Assembly: GCA_900537125.1 (NCBI GenBank)
Contig: UNRJ01000003.1
Span: 1 to 64,000 of the forward strand
DNA from: Rhodobacteraceae bacterium Alg238-R152
Lineage (GTDB): Bacteria; Pseudomonadota; Alphaproteobacteria; Rhodobacterales; Rhodobacteraceae
Direction: 5' to 3'
Length of the DNA stretch: 64,000 nt
Within the stretch, counting starts at the first letter, position 1; each line of letters starts with the position of its first letter. The position numbers were made by a program, and so were the translations under genes. The notes beneath the pieces were generated by a model, which did no database searches, was not told where the DNA came from, and worked only from the letters and a program-made list of their open reading frames with translations. Below, piece after piece: positions 27,703 through 36,140 of the stretch.

Positions 27703-28512
27703 ATGCAGGAATTGCCAGGAATCGCGATCACAGGGGCGTCAGGCCGGATGGGGCAGATGCTGATCAAGACTGTGTCCGAAAGTGACAAGGTGCGGCTGGT
27801 GGGCGCGGTGGAACGCGAAGGCCATGAGTGGGTTGGTCGGGACGTCGGCGAAGCTATGGGCGGCGCGGCGCTGGGCGTGACAGTGACCGACCAGCCGCTT
27901 GAGGCCTTTGCCAAAGCGCAGGCGGTGATTGATTTTACCGCACCCGCGGCGACAATTGCCTTTGCCAAGCTGGCCGCTCAAGCTCGCGCGGTGCATGTGA
28001 TTGGCACCACTGGCATGACCGATGACGACATTGCGCAGCTGGAGCCTTGCGGGCGTCACGCCGTGATTGTGCGGGCAGGCAACATGAGCCTTGGAGTGAA
28101 CCTGCTGACAAAGCTGACACAGCAAGTGGCCGCAGCGTTGGATGAAGACTTTGATATTGAAATCATTGAAGCGCACCACCGTCACAAAGTGGATGCGCCG
28201 TCTGGCACGGCGTTGATGCTGGGCGAAGCGGCCGCCGAAGGCCGCGGTGTGGATCTGAAAGATGTCACCGACAGTGGCCGTGACGGCATCACCGGGGCGC
28301 GCAAGCGCGGCGACATCGGGTTCACGGCCATTCGTGGCGGCGACATCATAGGTGAGCATGATGTGATGTTCGCTTGCGACGGGGAGCAAATCATTCTGCG
28401 CCACAAAGCCACCGACCGGAGCCTGTTTGCCAAAGGCGCGCTAAAGGCCGCGATATGGGGGCAGGGTCAAAAGCCCGGTGAGTATGATATGTTTGACGTG
28501 TTGGGATTGTAA
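27703..28512 (+). CDS. dapB: 4-hydroxy-tetrahydrodipicolinate reductase
   Basis: 269 residues from ATG 27703 after GAGAGGACACC. N-terminal NAD(P)-binding [11 protein letters not shown] (about 12-22), [17 protein letters not shown], and the catalytic segment [23 protein letters not shown] (about 151-173) containing the His-His and Lys residues for hydride transfer and substrate binding. Catalyses the second committed step of lysine/diaminopimelate synthesis in the cytoplasm. Upstream in-frame sequence to 27595 overlaps rbfA on the other strand and is not needed. Confidence 0.97.
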   Translation: MQELPGIAITGASGRMGQMLIKTVSESDKVRLVGAVEREGHEWVGRDVGEAMGGAALGVTVTDQPLEAFAKAQAVIDFTAPAATIAFAKLAAQARAVHVIGTTGMTDDDIAQLEPCGRHAVIVRAGNMSLGVNLLTKLTQQVAAALDEDFDIEIIEAHHRHKVDAPSGTALMLGEAAAEGRGVDLKDVTDSGRDGITGARKRGDIGFTAIRGGDIIGEHDVMFACDGEQIILRHKATDRSLFAKGALKAAIWGQGQKPGEYDMFDVLGL

Positions 28513-28531
28513 GAATCCCCCCTGAATTCTG

Positions 28532-28558
28532 TGCGAAACGCTATGCGGCGTTTTGCGC
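28532..28558 (+). terminator. Hairpin after dapB
   Basis: TGCGAAACGC and GCGTTTTGCGCA pair imperfectly around TATGCG, about 20 bases after the dapB stop. No clean T-tract; possible terminator. Confidence 0.4.
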
Positions 28559-28610
28559 ATCTTGTGCGATTGGCACTTTCGCAGAGCTGTGCTCAAATTG
28601 GTTGCAGAAG

Positions 28611-28772
28611 AAATGACCAATAAAATCAACCGCTCAATGGTTGAAGGTAGGGGCATGTGACAGCCCTTTCAAATGATGCATCCAGACCAGATGCATTTTT
28701 TGTTGGCAGGTCAAAGACGTTGTGTTCTTATGTCGGCAAACAAAAACTTAAATGACCATTTAAAAAATGACC
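28611..28772 (+). promoter_or_regulatory. Three AAATGACC repeats upstream of the betaine transporter
   Basis: AAATGACC occurs at 28611-28618, 28750-28757 and 28765-28772. The middle one lies in TAAATGACCATTTA, an interrupted palindrome. All three are within 180 bases of the proX start. They look like regulator sites for the transporter operon; the regulator is unknown. The rest of this 275-base gap shows nothing else recognisable. Confidence 0.4.
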
Positions 28773-28787
28773 AACAGGGAGAAGACC

Positions 28788-29750
28788 ATGACGACGTTTT
28801 TGAAAGCCGGTCTGTCGGCGATTGCGGTGTCTGCTGTGGCCATGTCGGCACAGGCGGCGGAGCTTGGCGCGACCGGTGAACCAATCAAACTGGCGCTGAA
28901 CGAATGGACTGGTCAGCACGTGACCACTCATGTGGCTGGCGAGATGCTGAAAGCGGCTGGGTACGAAGTTGAATACGTGACGGCTGGCATGATGAACCAA
29001 TTCCAGGCGATTGCAGATGGCGACATCCACGCAACTCTGGAAATTTGGTCCTCCAACGTGTCGGATCAATACGCTGTGCTGAAAGACGACGGCAAACTTG
29101 AGGAGTTGTCTGATCTGGGTCTGAACGCCCGTGAAGGCATTGCATACCCGGCGCACGTGGAAGACCTGTGCCCTGGACTGCCAGCGTGGGAAGCGCTGAA
29201 AGACTGTGCGATGAACTTTGCCACCGCCGAAACCCTGCCAATGGGGCGTTTGGTGGATTACCCAGCGGATTGGGGCACACCGGGTGCCGATCGCATGACC
29301 GGTTTGGAACTGCCGTTCAAAGCCGTGCCAGCCGGGTCCGAGGGCGCGCTGATCGCGGAACTGCGTGCGTCCACTGAGAAAAAGTCACCACTGCTGATCA
29401 CATTCTGGCAACCGCACTGGGCGATGTCTGCCTATGACGTGAAATTTGTTGCATTGCCTGCGGGTGAGGATGCGTGTTTCTCCGATCCGGCATGGGGACC
29501 AAACCCAAATGCGATCAACGATTGTGATTTTGCAGCCAGCCGTATCTTCAAAGCGGGTTGGCCAGGTCTGAAAGACAAATGGCCTGCGGCACATGAAATC
29601 CTGGTGAACTACCAGTTGGCTGTCGAAGATCAGCAGCCGATGATGGGCGCCGTCGACGTGGACGGCGAAAAGGTTGAAGAGGTTGTTGCTGCCTGGATGG
29701 GCGCCAATGAGGCCAAGTGGAAGTCGGTTGTCGACGCCGCAACGAAGTAA
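28788..29750 (+). CDS. proX: Glycine betaine/proline-type ABC transporter substrate-binding protein
   Basis: 320 residues from ATG 28788 after AGGGAGAAGACC. Signal peptide MTTFLKAGLSAIAVSAVAMSAQA. The mature protein has the OpuAC-fold markers IKLALNEWTGQHVTTHVAGEM, ADGDIHATLEIWSSNV and PLLITFWQPHWAMSAYDVKFV. Tryptophans (EWTG, EIWSS, FWQPHW) probably build the quaternary-ammonium cage. Four Cys may form two disulfides. It binds betaine, choline or proline betaine; which one cannot be told by eye. First gene of a three-gene operon, with the ATPase gene six bases after the stop. Confidence 0.9.
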   Translation: MTTFLKAGLSAIAVSAVAMSAQAAELGATGEPIKLALNEWTGQHVTTHVAGEMLKAAGYEVEYVTAGMMNQFQAIADGDIHATLEIWSSNVSDQYAVLKDDGKLEELSDLGLNAREGIAYPAHVEDLCPGLPAWEALKDCAMNFATAETLPMGRLVDYPADWGTPGADRMTGLELPFKAVPAGSEGALIAELRASTEKKSPLLITFWQPHWAMSAYDVKFVALPAGEDACFSDPAWGPNPNAINDCDFAASRIFKAGWPGLKDKWPAAHEILVNYQLAVEDQQPMMGAVDVDGEKVEEVVAAWMGANEAKWKSVVDAATK

Positions 29751-29756
29751 GCCTTT

Positions 29757-30809
29757 ATGACTGACAAGAACAGCACCGCTCCGGCGATTGCCGTCGAAGA
29801 CCTCTGGCAGGTCTTCGGCGAAAACGCCACCTCTGCCTTGCGCGATGCGCGCGGGGCAGGGGACGACAAAGCCATCGCTCAGACCCTAAAGGATAAGACC
29901 CTCATTCCCGCTGTTCGGGCAGCCAATTTTGAGGTCAAATCTGGCGAACTCTTTGTGATTATGGGGCTTTCCGGCTCTGGTAAGTCGACCATGATCCGCT
30001 GCATCTCGCGGCTGATTGAGCCAACAGCCGGGTCGGTGCGCATTGATGGCGAGGATATTCTTCAGGCCAGTGACAAACGCCTGATTGATCTGCGCCGCCA
30101 CAAGCTGGGCATGGTGTTCCAGCACTTTGGATTGTTCCCGCATATGACCGTGGCCGACAACGTGGCCTTCCCTCTGAAAATGCAGGGTGCGGGTAAAGCG
30201 GAGCGCCGTGCGCGGGCCTTGGAGGTTCTGCAGATGGTTGGTCTGGAGGGCCGCGAGGATACGTATCCGCGCAACCTGTCCGGTGGTCAACGACAGCGGG
30301 TTGGCATCGCCCGTTCGCTTGCGGTGAACCCGGATATCTGGTTTCTGGATGAGCCGTTTTCGGCGCTTGACCCGTTGATCCGCCGTCAGTTGCAGGATGA
30401 GTTTCTCAACATCCAGGCCACTCTGAAAAAATCCATTGTTTTCATCACACATGACATTCAGGAGGCCCTAAAGTTGGCCGATCGGATTGCGATCATGCGC
30501 GATGGTGAGATTGTGCAGATTGGCACGCCGGAAGAGATTGTGCTGCATCCGGTAGACGATTATGTCGCCGAGTTTTCCAAAGACGTGCCGAAGGGGCGGC
30601 ATGCCTGTGTCGAGTCGATCTTGATGGACGGTATTCCGGACAATATGCCGGATGATCCGGGTATCAAAATTGGCATGACACTGGACACTGCGCTGACCAA
30701 ATGCATGGAGCTGTATGAGCCGGTTCCGGTGCGCAATGCTGAGGGCAACGTGATTGGCGCGGTGCATCCCCATGAGTTGGCCAATGCGCTGCAGGCGGAA
30801 GAGACATGA
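29757..30809 (+). CDS. proV: Glycine betaine/proline-type ABC transporter ATP-binding protein
   Basis: 350 residues. ABC domain: Walker A GLSGSGKST (about 64-72), Q-loop VFQHFGLFPHMTV, signature LSGGQRQRVGIARSLA, Walker B IWFLDEPFSALDP and H-loop FITHDIQEAL. The N-terminal 45-residue extension (AVEDLWQVFGE...) and the C-terminal region after VDDYVAEFSKDVPKGR match ProV/OpuAA. The CBS-like tail is shortened (about 70 residues), so osmotic gating by CBS pairs may be modified. Its stop overlaps the permease start (ATGA). Confidence 0.95.
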   Translation: MTDKNSTAPAIAVEDLWQVFGENATSALRDARGAGDDKAIAQTLKDKTLIPAVRAANFEVKSGELFVIMGLSGSGKSTMIRCISRLIEPTAGSVRIDGEDILQASDKRLIDLRRHKLGMVFQHFGLFPHMTVADNVAFPLKMQGAGKAERRARALEVLQMVGLEGREDTYPRNLSGGQRQRVGIARSLAVNPDIWFLDEPFSALDPLIRRQLQDEFLNIQATLKKSIVFITHDIQEALKLADRIAIMRDGEIVQIGTPEEIVLHPVDDYVAEFSKDVPKGRHACVESILMDGIPDNMPDDPGIKIGMTLDTALTKCMELYEPVPVRNAEGNVIGAVHPHELANALQAEET

Positions 30810-32878
30810 GTGCGACTGAGGCCGTGTCGCAAGGCGCAGGCCGGAGGCTGTCGCTTACACGTGGCAGTCAGGCTGCGCTGTTTGTGCTGGCGGTGGTTCT
30901 GCTGTGTCGCCTGCTGGGCGCGCAGTTTGAGTGGTTGGTGAAATGGCCAGCTGCATTGACTGTGCCCATGGCTGACTGGATGACCTGGTTGGTTGGCGGA
31001 TTTCTGGATGTTTTCAAACCTATAGCGCGGACCTTCACGTTTCTGGTGAGCTACCCAATGGAGTGGGTTGGCTGGCTGTTGAATGCGGTGCCCTGGCCAA
31101 TGACGGTGGCGGCTGTGACCGCAATTGGCTGGATGATTGGTGGTATCCGGCTGGCGGCATTGGGCTTTTTGGGCCTGATGTTTGTGGTTTTTACTGGTTA
31201 CTGGTCGCAGGGCATGAACACCTTGGCGCTGGTTGCGGTGTCTGTTCCATTGGCGCTTGTGATGGGCGCGGCAATTGGCATTTTGGCGTTTGAATATCCG
31301 CGCATGAAAGGGGCGGTGAACGCGCTTCTGGACATAATGCAGACAGTGCCAACCTTTGCTTATCTTGTGCCTCTGCTTGTGCTTTTTGGATTTGGCCCTG
31401 TGGTCGGCCTGATCGCGTCAGCGATCTATGCGGCGCCGCCGATGGCGCGCAATGTGCTGCTGGGGCTGGAGCGAGTAGATACGGAAATTCGTGAAGCGGC
31501 AGTGATGTCTGGTGGCACGCGGCGGCAGCAGTTGTTCCTTGTGGAACTGCCTGCCGCAACACAGCAGATTATGATTGGCGTAAACCAATGCCTGATGGCG
31601 GCGCTGTCGATGGTGATCATCGCGGCAGTGATTGGCGGGTTTGACGACATCGGCTGGGAAGTGCTGCAAACCATGCGTAAGGCATTGTTTGGACCAGCCT
31701 TTTTGGCGGGGTCCGTGGTTGTGGTATTTGCAATCATCATTGATCGTATGTCCGCCGCACTTGCCGAACCACGACAGCCGCAAAACCGAACCGTGGCTTA
31801 TGGGATTTTGGCGGTTGGTGCGGCCGTGACGATTTGGGCTGTGCTGGCGGGCTGGCCGCCGTCTGGTGTGGCGGCGATGGACGGGCTGGCCAAGCGTGTG
31901 GATGAAGGGGTTGGGGTGTTCACCGCCACTTACGGCACCACCTTGGACAGCATCAAAAACACCTCGATGTTTTACGGGCTTCTGCCGTTGCGCATTGGGC
32001 TTGCGGAGGCGGTTTTGCCGTTCACCTGGGGCTTTGCCTGGACTGTAAAACACACCGCCATGCTCTATGGTGCAGCACTGCTTATCTCCTTGATTTTGAT
32101 ATTTAAAGGCCGAGTCACGGCCGCAGTGATGGTGCTGATTATTGCCTATATTGCGGAAATTGGCGTGGCGCATTTGGCCTGGCCTGTGGTGATTTTGGGC
32201 GCCGGCGCAATTGGTTGGGTGTCCGGCGGCTGGAAGCTGGCGCGATTGGCTGTGATCTTGTTGTCTTTGATCCTGATTTCCGGTCTTTGGGAGCGTGCGC
32301 TTCTGTCGCTGTATCTGGCGGGCGCGGCGGTCTTTGCCTGTGCCGTCATCGGCGGACTTCTGGGGCTGTGGAGTGCCATGAGCACAACCGCCTGGATGGT
32401 GCTCCGGCCCATCTGTGATTTCCTGCAAACCATTCCGTTGTTTGTGTTCCTGATCCCTGTGTTGATGTTTTTTCAGATCGGAGAATTCTCAGCGTTTATA
32501 GCGATTTGTATGTATGCGGTGGTGCCGATGATCCGCTACACAAGGCATGGGTTGGTCAGCACGCCGGATGAGATCATCGAGGCCGCCACAGCCAGCGGGG
32601 CTGGCAAATGGCAGACCATGTTTGAGGTGCGCGCGCCCTTCGCGGCCCCCACCATTTTGCTGGGGCTCAACCAGACCATTCTCTACGCCTTTGCCATGCT
32701 GGTGATTGCCGCGTTGATTGGCACTACCGAGTTGGGTCAGTTGATCTTCCTCGCACTCGGTCAGTACGATGTTGGGCTTGGCATCACCGCAGGCGCAGCG
32801 ATGGCGATCCTGGCGTTGGTGGCGGACCGGTTGGTGCAGGGGTTTGCTGAAGAACGTCGGCAGGCGTTGGGTCTCTGA
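30806..32878 (+). CDS. proW: Fused double permease of glycine betaine/proline-type ABC transporter
   Basis: 690 residues, about twice a usual ProW. Two permease modules lie in tandem: the first with the EAA loop MARNVLLGLERVDTEIREAAVMSGGTRRQQLF (about 210-245), the second with MIRYTRHGLVSTPDEIIEAATASGAGKWQTMF (about 575-606), each preceded by PTFAYLVPLLVLFGFG or PLFVFLIPVLMFFQIG. Around 14 or more membrane helices. One chain can therefore supply both membrane halves. Partner of the upstream binding protein and ATPase. This fused form is known in Rhodobacterales betaine systems. Followed by a strong terminator. Confidence 0.93.
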   Translation: MSATEAVSQGAGRRLSLTRGSQAALFVLAVVLLCRLLGAQFEWLVKWPAALTVPMADWMTWLVGGFLDVFKPIARTFTFLVSYPMEWVGWLLNAVPWPMTVAAVTAIGWMIGGIRLAALGFLGLMFVVFTGYWSQGMNTLALVAVSVPLALVMGAAIGILAFEYPRMKGAVNALLDIMQTVPTFAYLVPLLVLFGFGPVVGLIASAIYAAPPMARNVLLGLERVDTEIREAAVMSGGTRRQQLFLVELPAATQQIMIGVNQCLMAALSMVIIAAVIGGFDDIGWEVLQTMRKALFGPAFLAGSVVVVFAIIIDRMSAALAEPRQPQNRTVAYGILAVGAAVTIWAVLAGWPPSGVAAMDGLAKRVDEGVGVFTATYGTTLDSIKNTSMFYGLLPLRIGLAEAVLPFTWGFAWTVKHTAMLYGAALLISLILIFKGRVTAAVMVLIIAYIAEIGVAHLAWPVVILGAGAIGWVSGGWKLARLAVILLSLILISGLWERALLSLYLAGAAVFACAVIGGLLGLWSAMSTTAWMVLRPICDFLQTIPLFVFLIPVLMFFQIGEFSAFIAICMYAVVPMIRYTRHGLVSTPDEIIEAATASGAGKWQTMFEVRAPFAAPTILLGLNQTILYAFAMLVIAALIGTTELGQLIFLALGQYDVGLGITAGAAMAILALVADRLVQGFAEERRQALGL

Positions 32879-32881
32879 AAC

Positions 32882-32923
32882 GTGAGCGAATCGGGGTTAA
32901 CACTCCGGTTCGCTTAGATTTTT
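32882..32923 (+). terminator. Rho-independent terminator of the betaine transporter operon
   Basis: GCGAATCGG and CCGGTTCGC form a stem around GGTTAACACT, followed by TTAGATTTTT. Starts a few bases after the permease stop. Confidence 0.8.
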
Positions 32924-33161
32924 GACTTTCGGTATCGCGACTGTTTCACGGCGGTATTGCGTCGGTGCGAATTCCCAAAATTCGACTTGTAAACAAGGCG
33001 TGTGCTGTTGCGGCCATGGTTGCAACGTCCCCATGGACAGGTGGTGCAACCCTGAGTGGATTTGCAATGTGGCGCGGAGCGCGTCACACTCGTTTTGGTG
33101 GAGCAACACTCAGATAGGGGTGTTGAGTGGATTTTTAAGACTTCGGGGGGATTGTGCGATC

Positions 33162-34499
33162 ATGTCAGATCCTAACGCGCCCAATGGAATGCACTTCAGA
33201 ATTGCGCCTGATGTAATCCGGGTCGCGGCTGCGCGTGTGTGCGGCAGTCAGACATTCAAAGCGGCAAAGCAGCAAGAGGTGTTGTTGCGGTTCCTTGTGG
33301 ATGAGCATTTGGAGGGGCGCGCTAAGCAGGGCAGTCGGAAGGCCGTGATCGCTTCGCTTTTTGCGGATCGGTTGGAAGAGGAAGCCGAGCGAAAATTGGC
33401 CTGGGCAATAGAGCGTTTGGCTGAAAAACTAACGGTGTACTATGAAGCAGAAGGGGCCGATGACCCGATCCGGGTGTTTGTGGATTCTGAGCTCTGTCGA
33501 TTGCGCTTCCGGATGTGGGAAGGTGAGGCTGTTTCGCTGACGTCGCAGCCGCAGAAAACGCCGATTAAGGTGGTGTTTTCTATGGGCCTTGTTGTTGTGG
33601 CATTGGTTGTCGCCGGCGGCTTGGCGCTTTGGCCGGAGAACCTAAGATTTCGATCGTTTGGGTCAGTACCGGTTTTGCATTCTGAGGAAGACCTGTGGGT
33701 GCCGCCTTTTCCTGAACGCTATGACGGACTTTCTGTTCCCGCATTGGAGACTGTGGCGCGAGAGTACCTATATCCAACTCTCGATATGGAGCGGCAGCGC
33801 GTGGCGATTGCTATCGCCAAAGAGGTGATTGCACGAGATCCAGAGCACGTGACGGCATATGCGACGGCTGGATATGCCTTAACCTCGATTGCATTGATGA
33901 CTTCGGGAGGGGCACTTTCTCGACGTCATCTAGAAGAGGCGCGGGTGATGCGGGACCAAGCGCTGGCGAAAGGCCCGCAGGATCCGTGGGTTTTGTCCTC
34001 GGCCGCATTGGTTGCGTTTACGGGGGGAGACTATAGCGAGGCCATCAAGCTGTCTGAGAGGGCTTATGCGTTGGGGTCCCAAGATCCTGATGTGGCGGGG
34101 GCTTATGGGGATTTGGCGTTGATCACGGGGCGTTATGAAAAAGCGCGCGGGGCTTCAGGAGTACGGAGCGTCCCGGACCATCCACATATTTTTGTGGCCC
34201 GAGAACGGCTGTATGCGATGTCTAGTTTCCACGTCGGAGAATATGTCGAGACCATTGACGTATTGGAGGCTGTGGAACGTGAGGGACGCAGTGTTAGTGT
34301 TGTGTCGATGACATATTTGGCCGCAGCCCATCAGGCGGTTGGTAACCATCACCGTGCCAATGAAACGGTTCAACGCATTCGGGAACAGTGGCCAATGTAT
34401 CGACCAGAAATGATTGCTCGTGTGTTCTTTCAGGACCCAACAGAGGGAGATTTTCTGATGCAGAGTTTGGCCGCAGCCGGATGGGTATTTAATGAATAA
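33162..34499 (+). CDS. Membrane protein with winged-helix-like N-terminus and TPR-like C-terminus
   Basis: 445 residues. ATG 33162 is chosen because it begins the recognisable domain; the open frame extends upstream into the previous terminator. Residues 10-110 (FKAAKQQEVLLRFLVDEHLEGRAK...IERLAEKLTVYYEAEGADDPIRVFV) match the cytoplasmic domain found before TolB/TPR regions in proteins often annotated as adenylate cyclase-like or transcriptional regulators. One TM helix at about 131-152 (VVFSMGLVVVALVVAGGLAL). The rest is helical with TPR-like repeats (HVTAYATAGYALTSIALM, DPWVLSSAALVAFTGGDYSEAIKLSERAYAL). No catalytic cyclase motif. Probably a membrane-bound sensor or regulator; substrate and targets unknown. 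Confidence 0.75.
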   Translation: MSDPNAPNGMHFRIAPDVIRVAAARVCGSQTFKAAKQQEVLLRFLVDEHLEGRAKQGSRKAVIASLFADRLEEEAERKLAWAIERLAEKLTVYYEAEGADDPIRVFVDSELCRLRFRMWEGEAVSLTSQPQKTPIKVVFSMGLVVVALVVAGGLALWPENLRFRSFGSVPVLHSEEDLWVPPFPERYDGLSVPALETVAREYLYPTLDMERQRVAIAIAKEVIARDPEHVTAYATAGYALTSIALMTSGGALSRRHLEEARVMRDQALAKGPQDPWVLSSAALVAFTGGDYSEAIKLSERAYALGSQDPDVAGAYGDLALITGRYEKARGASGVRSVPDHPHIFVARERLYAMSSFHVGEYVETIDVLEAVEREGRSVSVVSMTYLAAAHQAVGNHHRANETVQRIREQWPMYRPEMIARVFFQDPTEGDFLMQSLAAAGWVFNE

Positions 34500-34505
34500 G
34501 TTAGA

Positions 34506-34691
34506 TCAGAAATCGATGGCGATGCCTTTTTTCTCCCAGTCGCCGTAGCGCACCGGCTCTGGCCCGTCGCGTCCGCCAAGCTCGGTGGGCATGTCGACCG
34601 CTTTGGCTGTCTTGCGGCGCTCTTCGGCTTCGGCCAAGGCGCGTTTGGCAGCTTCGGGCAAGTCGTCGCGGGTTTCGGGTGTGTCCGTCAT
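34506..34691 (-). CDS. DUF1674 protein (SDHAF4-like assembly factor)
   Basis: 61 residues from ATG 34691 (MTDTPETRDDLPEAAKRAL). The C-terminal block GGRDGPEPVRYGDWEKKGIAIDF is the DUF1674 signature shared with mitochondrial SDHAF4, which protects and loads flavinylated succinate dehydrogenase subunit A. A longer frame to 34769 would run into the rsmB start region and is not favoured. The protein is cytoplasmic with a charged helical N-terminus. Divergent from rsmB with a 76-base gap. Its position next to rsmB and a heparinase gene is common in this group. Confidence 0.88.
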   Translation of the reverse strand: MTDTPETRDDLPEAAKRALAEAEERRKTAKAVDMPTELGGRDGPEPVRYGDWEKKGIAIDF

Positions 34692-34767
34692 GAGAGGGTT
34701 CCTTTCAGGCCTAGCCCTTGATATACGCGCCCGTCTGCCAAGCTCAAGTCCGTAAGGAAACCTGCCC

Positions 34768-36039
34768 ATGTCTAACTCCGGTTATTACACCCGCCGCAGC
34801 GCTGTGCGTTTGCTGGATAAAGTCATGGAAGACGGGCGGTTGCTCAATGACCTGATCCAGAGCGGCGGGTTGAGCAAGTTGGAGCCGGCGGATCGCGCCC
34901 GTGCTCAGCGACTGGCGCTCGACACGCTGCGCAATTTGGAGCGCGCGGACCGCGTGTTGCAGAAACATATGAAGAAGACTCCGGATCTGCACGTGCACAA
35001 TGTGCTGCGACTAGCGACAGTGGAGCTCTGTCTTGGCGGTGCGGCGCATGGTGTGGTGAACGATGCGGTGAACATCGTTGCGAAGAACAAACGCACCGCT
35101 GGCATGAAAGGCCTGGTCAACGCCGTTCTGCGCAAAGTGGACGAAAAGGGGCAGGCCGAATGGGACAAGCTGCGGGTGCCGCGGCTGCCGAAATGGCTGC
35201 GCAAACCGCTGGCACTGGCCTATGGCGCAGAAACCATGCTGGACATTGAAGCGGCACATTTTGCCGGGGCGCCGTTGGATTTGACGGTGAAAGAAGATGC
35301 CGAAGGCATTGCTGAAGCTGTGGGTGGCGTGGTGCTGCCCAATGGCTCGGTGCGGATTGCGGATGCGGGGCAGGTCACGGCACTTGCAGGCTTCAAACAA
35401 GGCCAGTGGTGGGTGCAGGACGCCGCTGCATCAATGGCGGCGCGGGTGTTAAATGCACAACCGGGGGAAACGGTGCTGGACCTTTGCGCCGCGCCGGGCG
35501 GCAAGACCATGCAAGTGGCCGCAGCAGGGGCTACGGTGACAGCGGTGGATGACAGCGCGTCGCGCATGGAACGGTTGGAAGAAAACCTCAAGCGGGTACA
35601 GCTTGACGCCACTGTGGTTGTTGGGGACGTGATGGCGCAGGAAGGCCAGTATGATGCGATCTTGCTGGATGCGCCGTGTTCGGCCACAGGCACCATTCGG
35701 CGCCACCCAGATTTGCCGTTTGCCAAAGATGGCAGCGAATTTGGCGATCTGATTGGCTTGCAAGAAGTGTTCTTGGACCACGCGATTGGCCTTTTGAAAC
35801 CCGGTGGGCGGTTGGTGTTCTGTACCTGCTCGTTGTTGCCAGACGAAGGCGAGGTGCAGGTGGAAGAGGCGGCAGAGCGCTGGGCGGATGTCACCGTGGA
35901 TCGTGAGGCGGTTCTGATTGATGGTGTGGATCCGACTTGGGTCACCGAGGAAGGTGGCCTGCGCCTGCGTCCGGATTATTGGGCTGACAAAGGTGGCATG
36001 GACGGGTTTTACGTGGCGATGCTGCGCAAAGGTCAGTGA
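34768..36039 (+). CDS. rsmB: 16S rRNA (cytosine(967)-C5)-methyltransferase
   Basis: 423 residues. N-terminal NusB-like RNA-binding domain (about 1-130: RRSAVRLLDKVMEDGR, LDTLRNLERADRVLQ). C-terminal SAM-dependent methyltransferase: motif I LDLCAAPGGKTMQVAA (about 232-247), motif IV DAPCSATGTIRRHPDL (Cys for enzyme release), and motif VI FCTCSLLPDEGEVQV (catalytic Cys). It methylates C967 of 16S rRNA. Starts at ATG 34768 after AAGGAAACCTGCCC. The heparinase-like gene follows on the same strand after about 100 bases. Confidence 0.95.
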   Translation: MSNSGYYTRRSAVRLLDKVMEDGRLLNDLIQSGGLSKLEPADRARAQRLALDTLRNLERADRVLQKHMKKTPDLHVHNVLRLATVELCLGGAAHGVVNDAVNIVAKNKRTAGMKGLVNAVLRKVDEKGQAEWDKLRVPRLPKWLRKPLALAYGAETMLDIEAAHFAGAPLDLTVKEDAEGIAEAVGGVVLPNGSVRIADAGQVTALAGFKQGQWWVQDAAASMAARVLNAQPGETVLDLCAAPGGKTMQVAAAGATVTAVDDSASRMERLEENLKRVQLDATVVVGDVMAQEGQYDAILLDAPCSATGTIRRHPDLPFAKDGSEFGDLIGLQEVFLDHAIGLLKPGGRLVFCTCSLLPDEGEVQVEEAAERWADVTVDREAVLIDGVDPTWVTEEGGLRLRPDYWADKGGMDGFYVAMLRKGQ

Positions 36040-36062
36040 GCATTTGCCGAGGGAATGTGATG

Positions 36063-36080
36063 AGCCGATTCAATCGGTGA
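36063..36080. repeat. Short inverted repeat between rsmB and the heparinase gene
   Basis: CCGATT and AATCGG flank a single C within GAG...CTC. It lies 25 bases after the rsmB stop and has no T-tract. Could be a weak terminator or a binding site. Confidence 0.3.
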
Positions 36081-36140
36081 CTCAGCGCTAACACCTCGCT
36101 ACACTCGCGCCAAACGCCAAAGAGCGTAGAGGCAGAGTGG

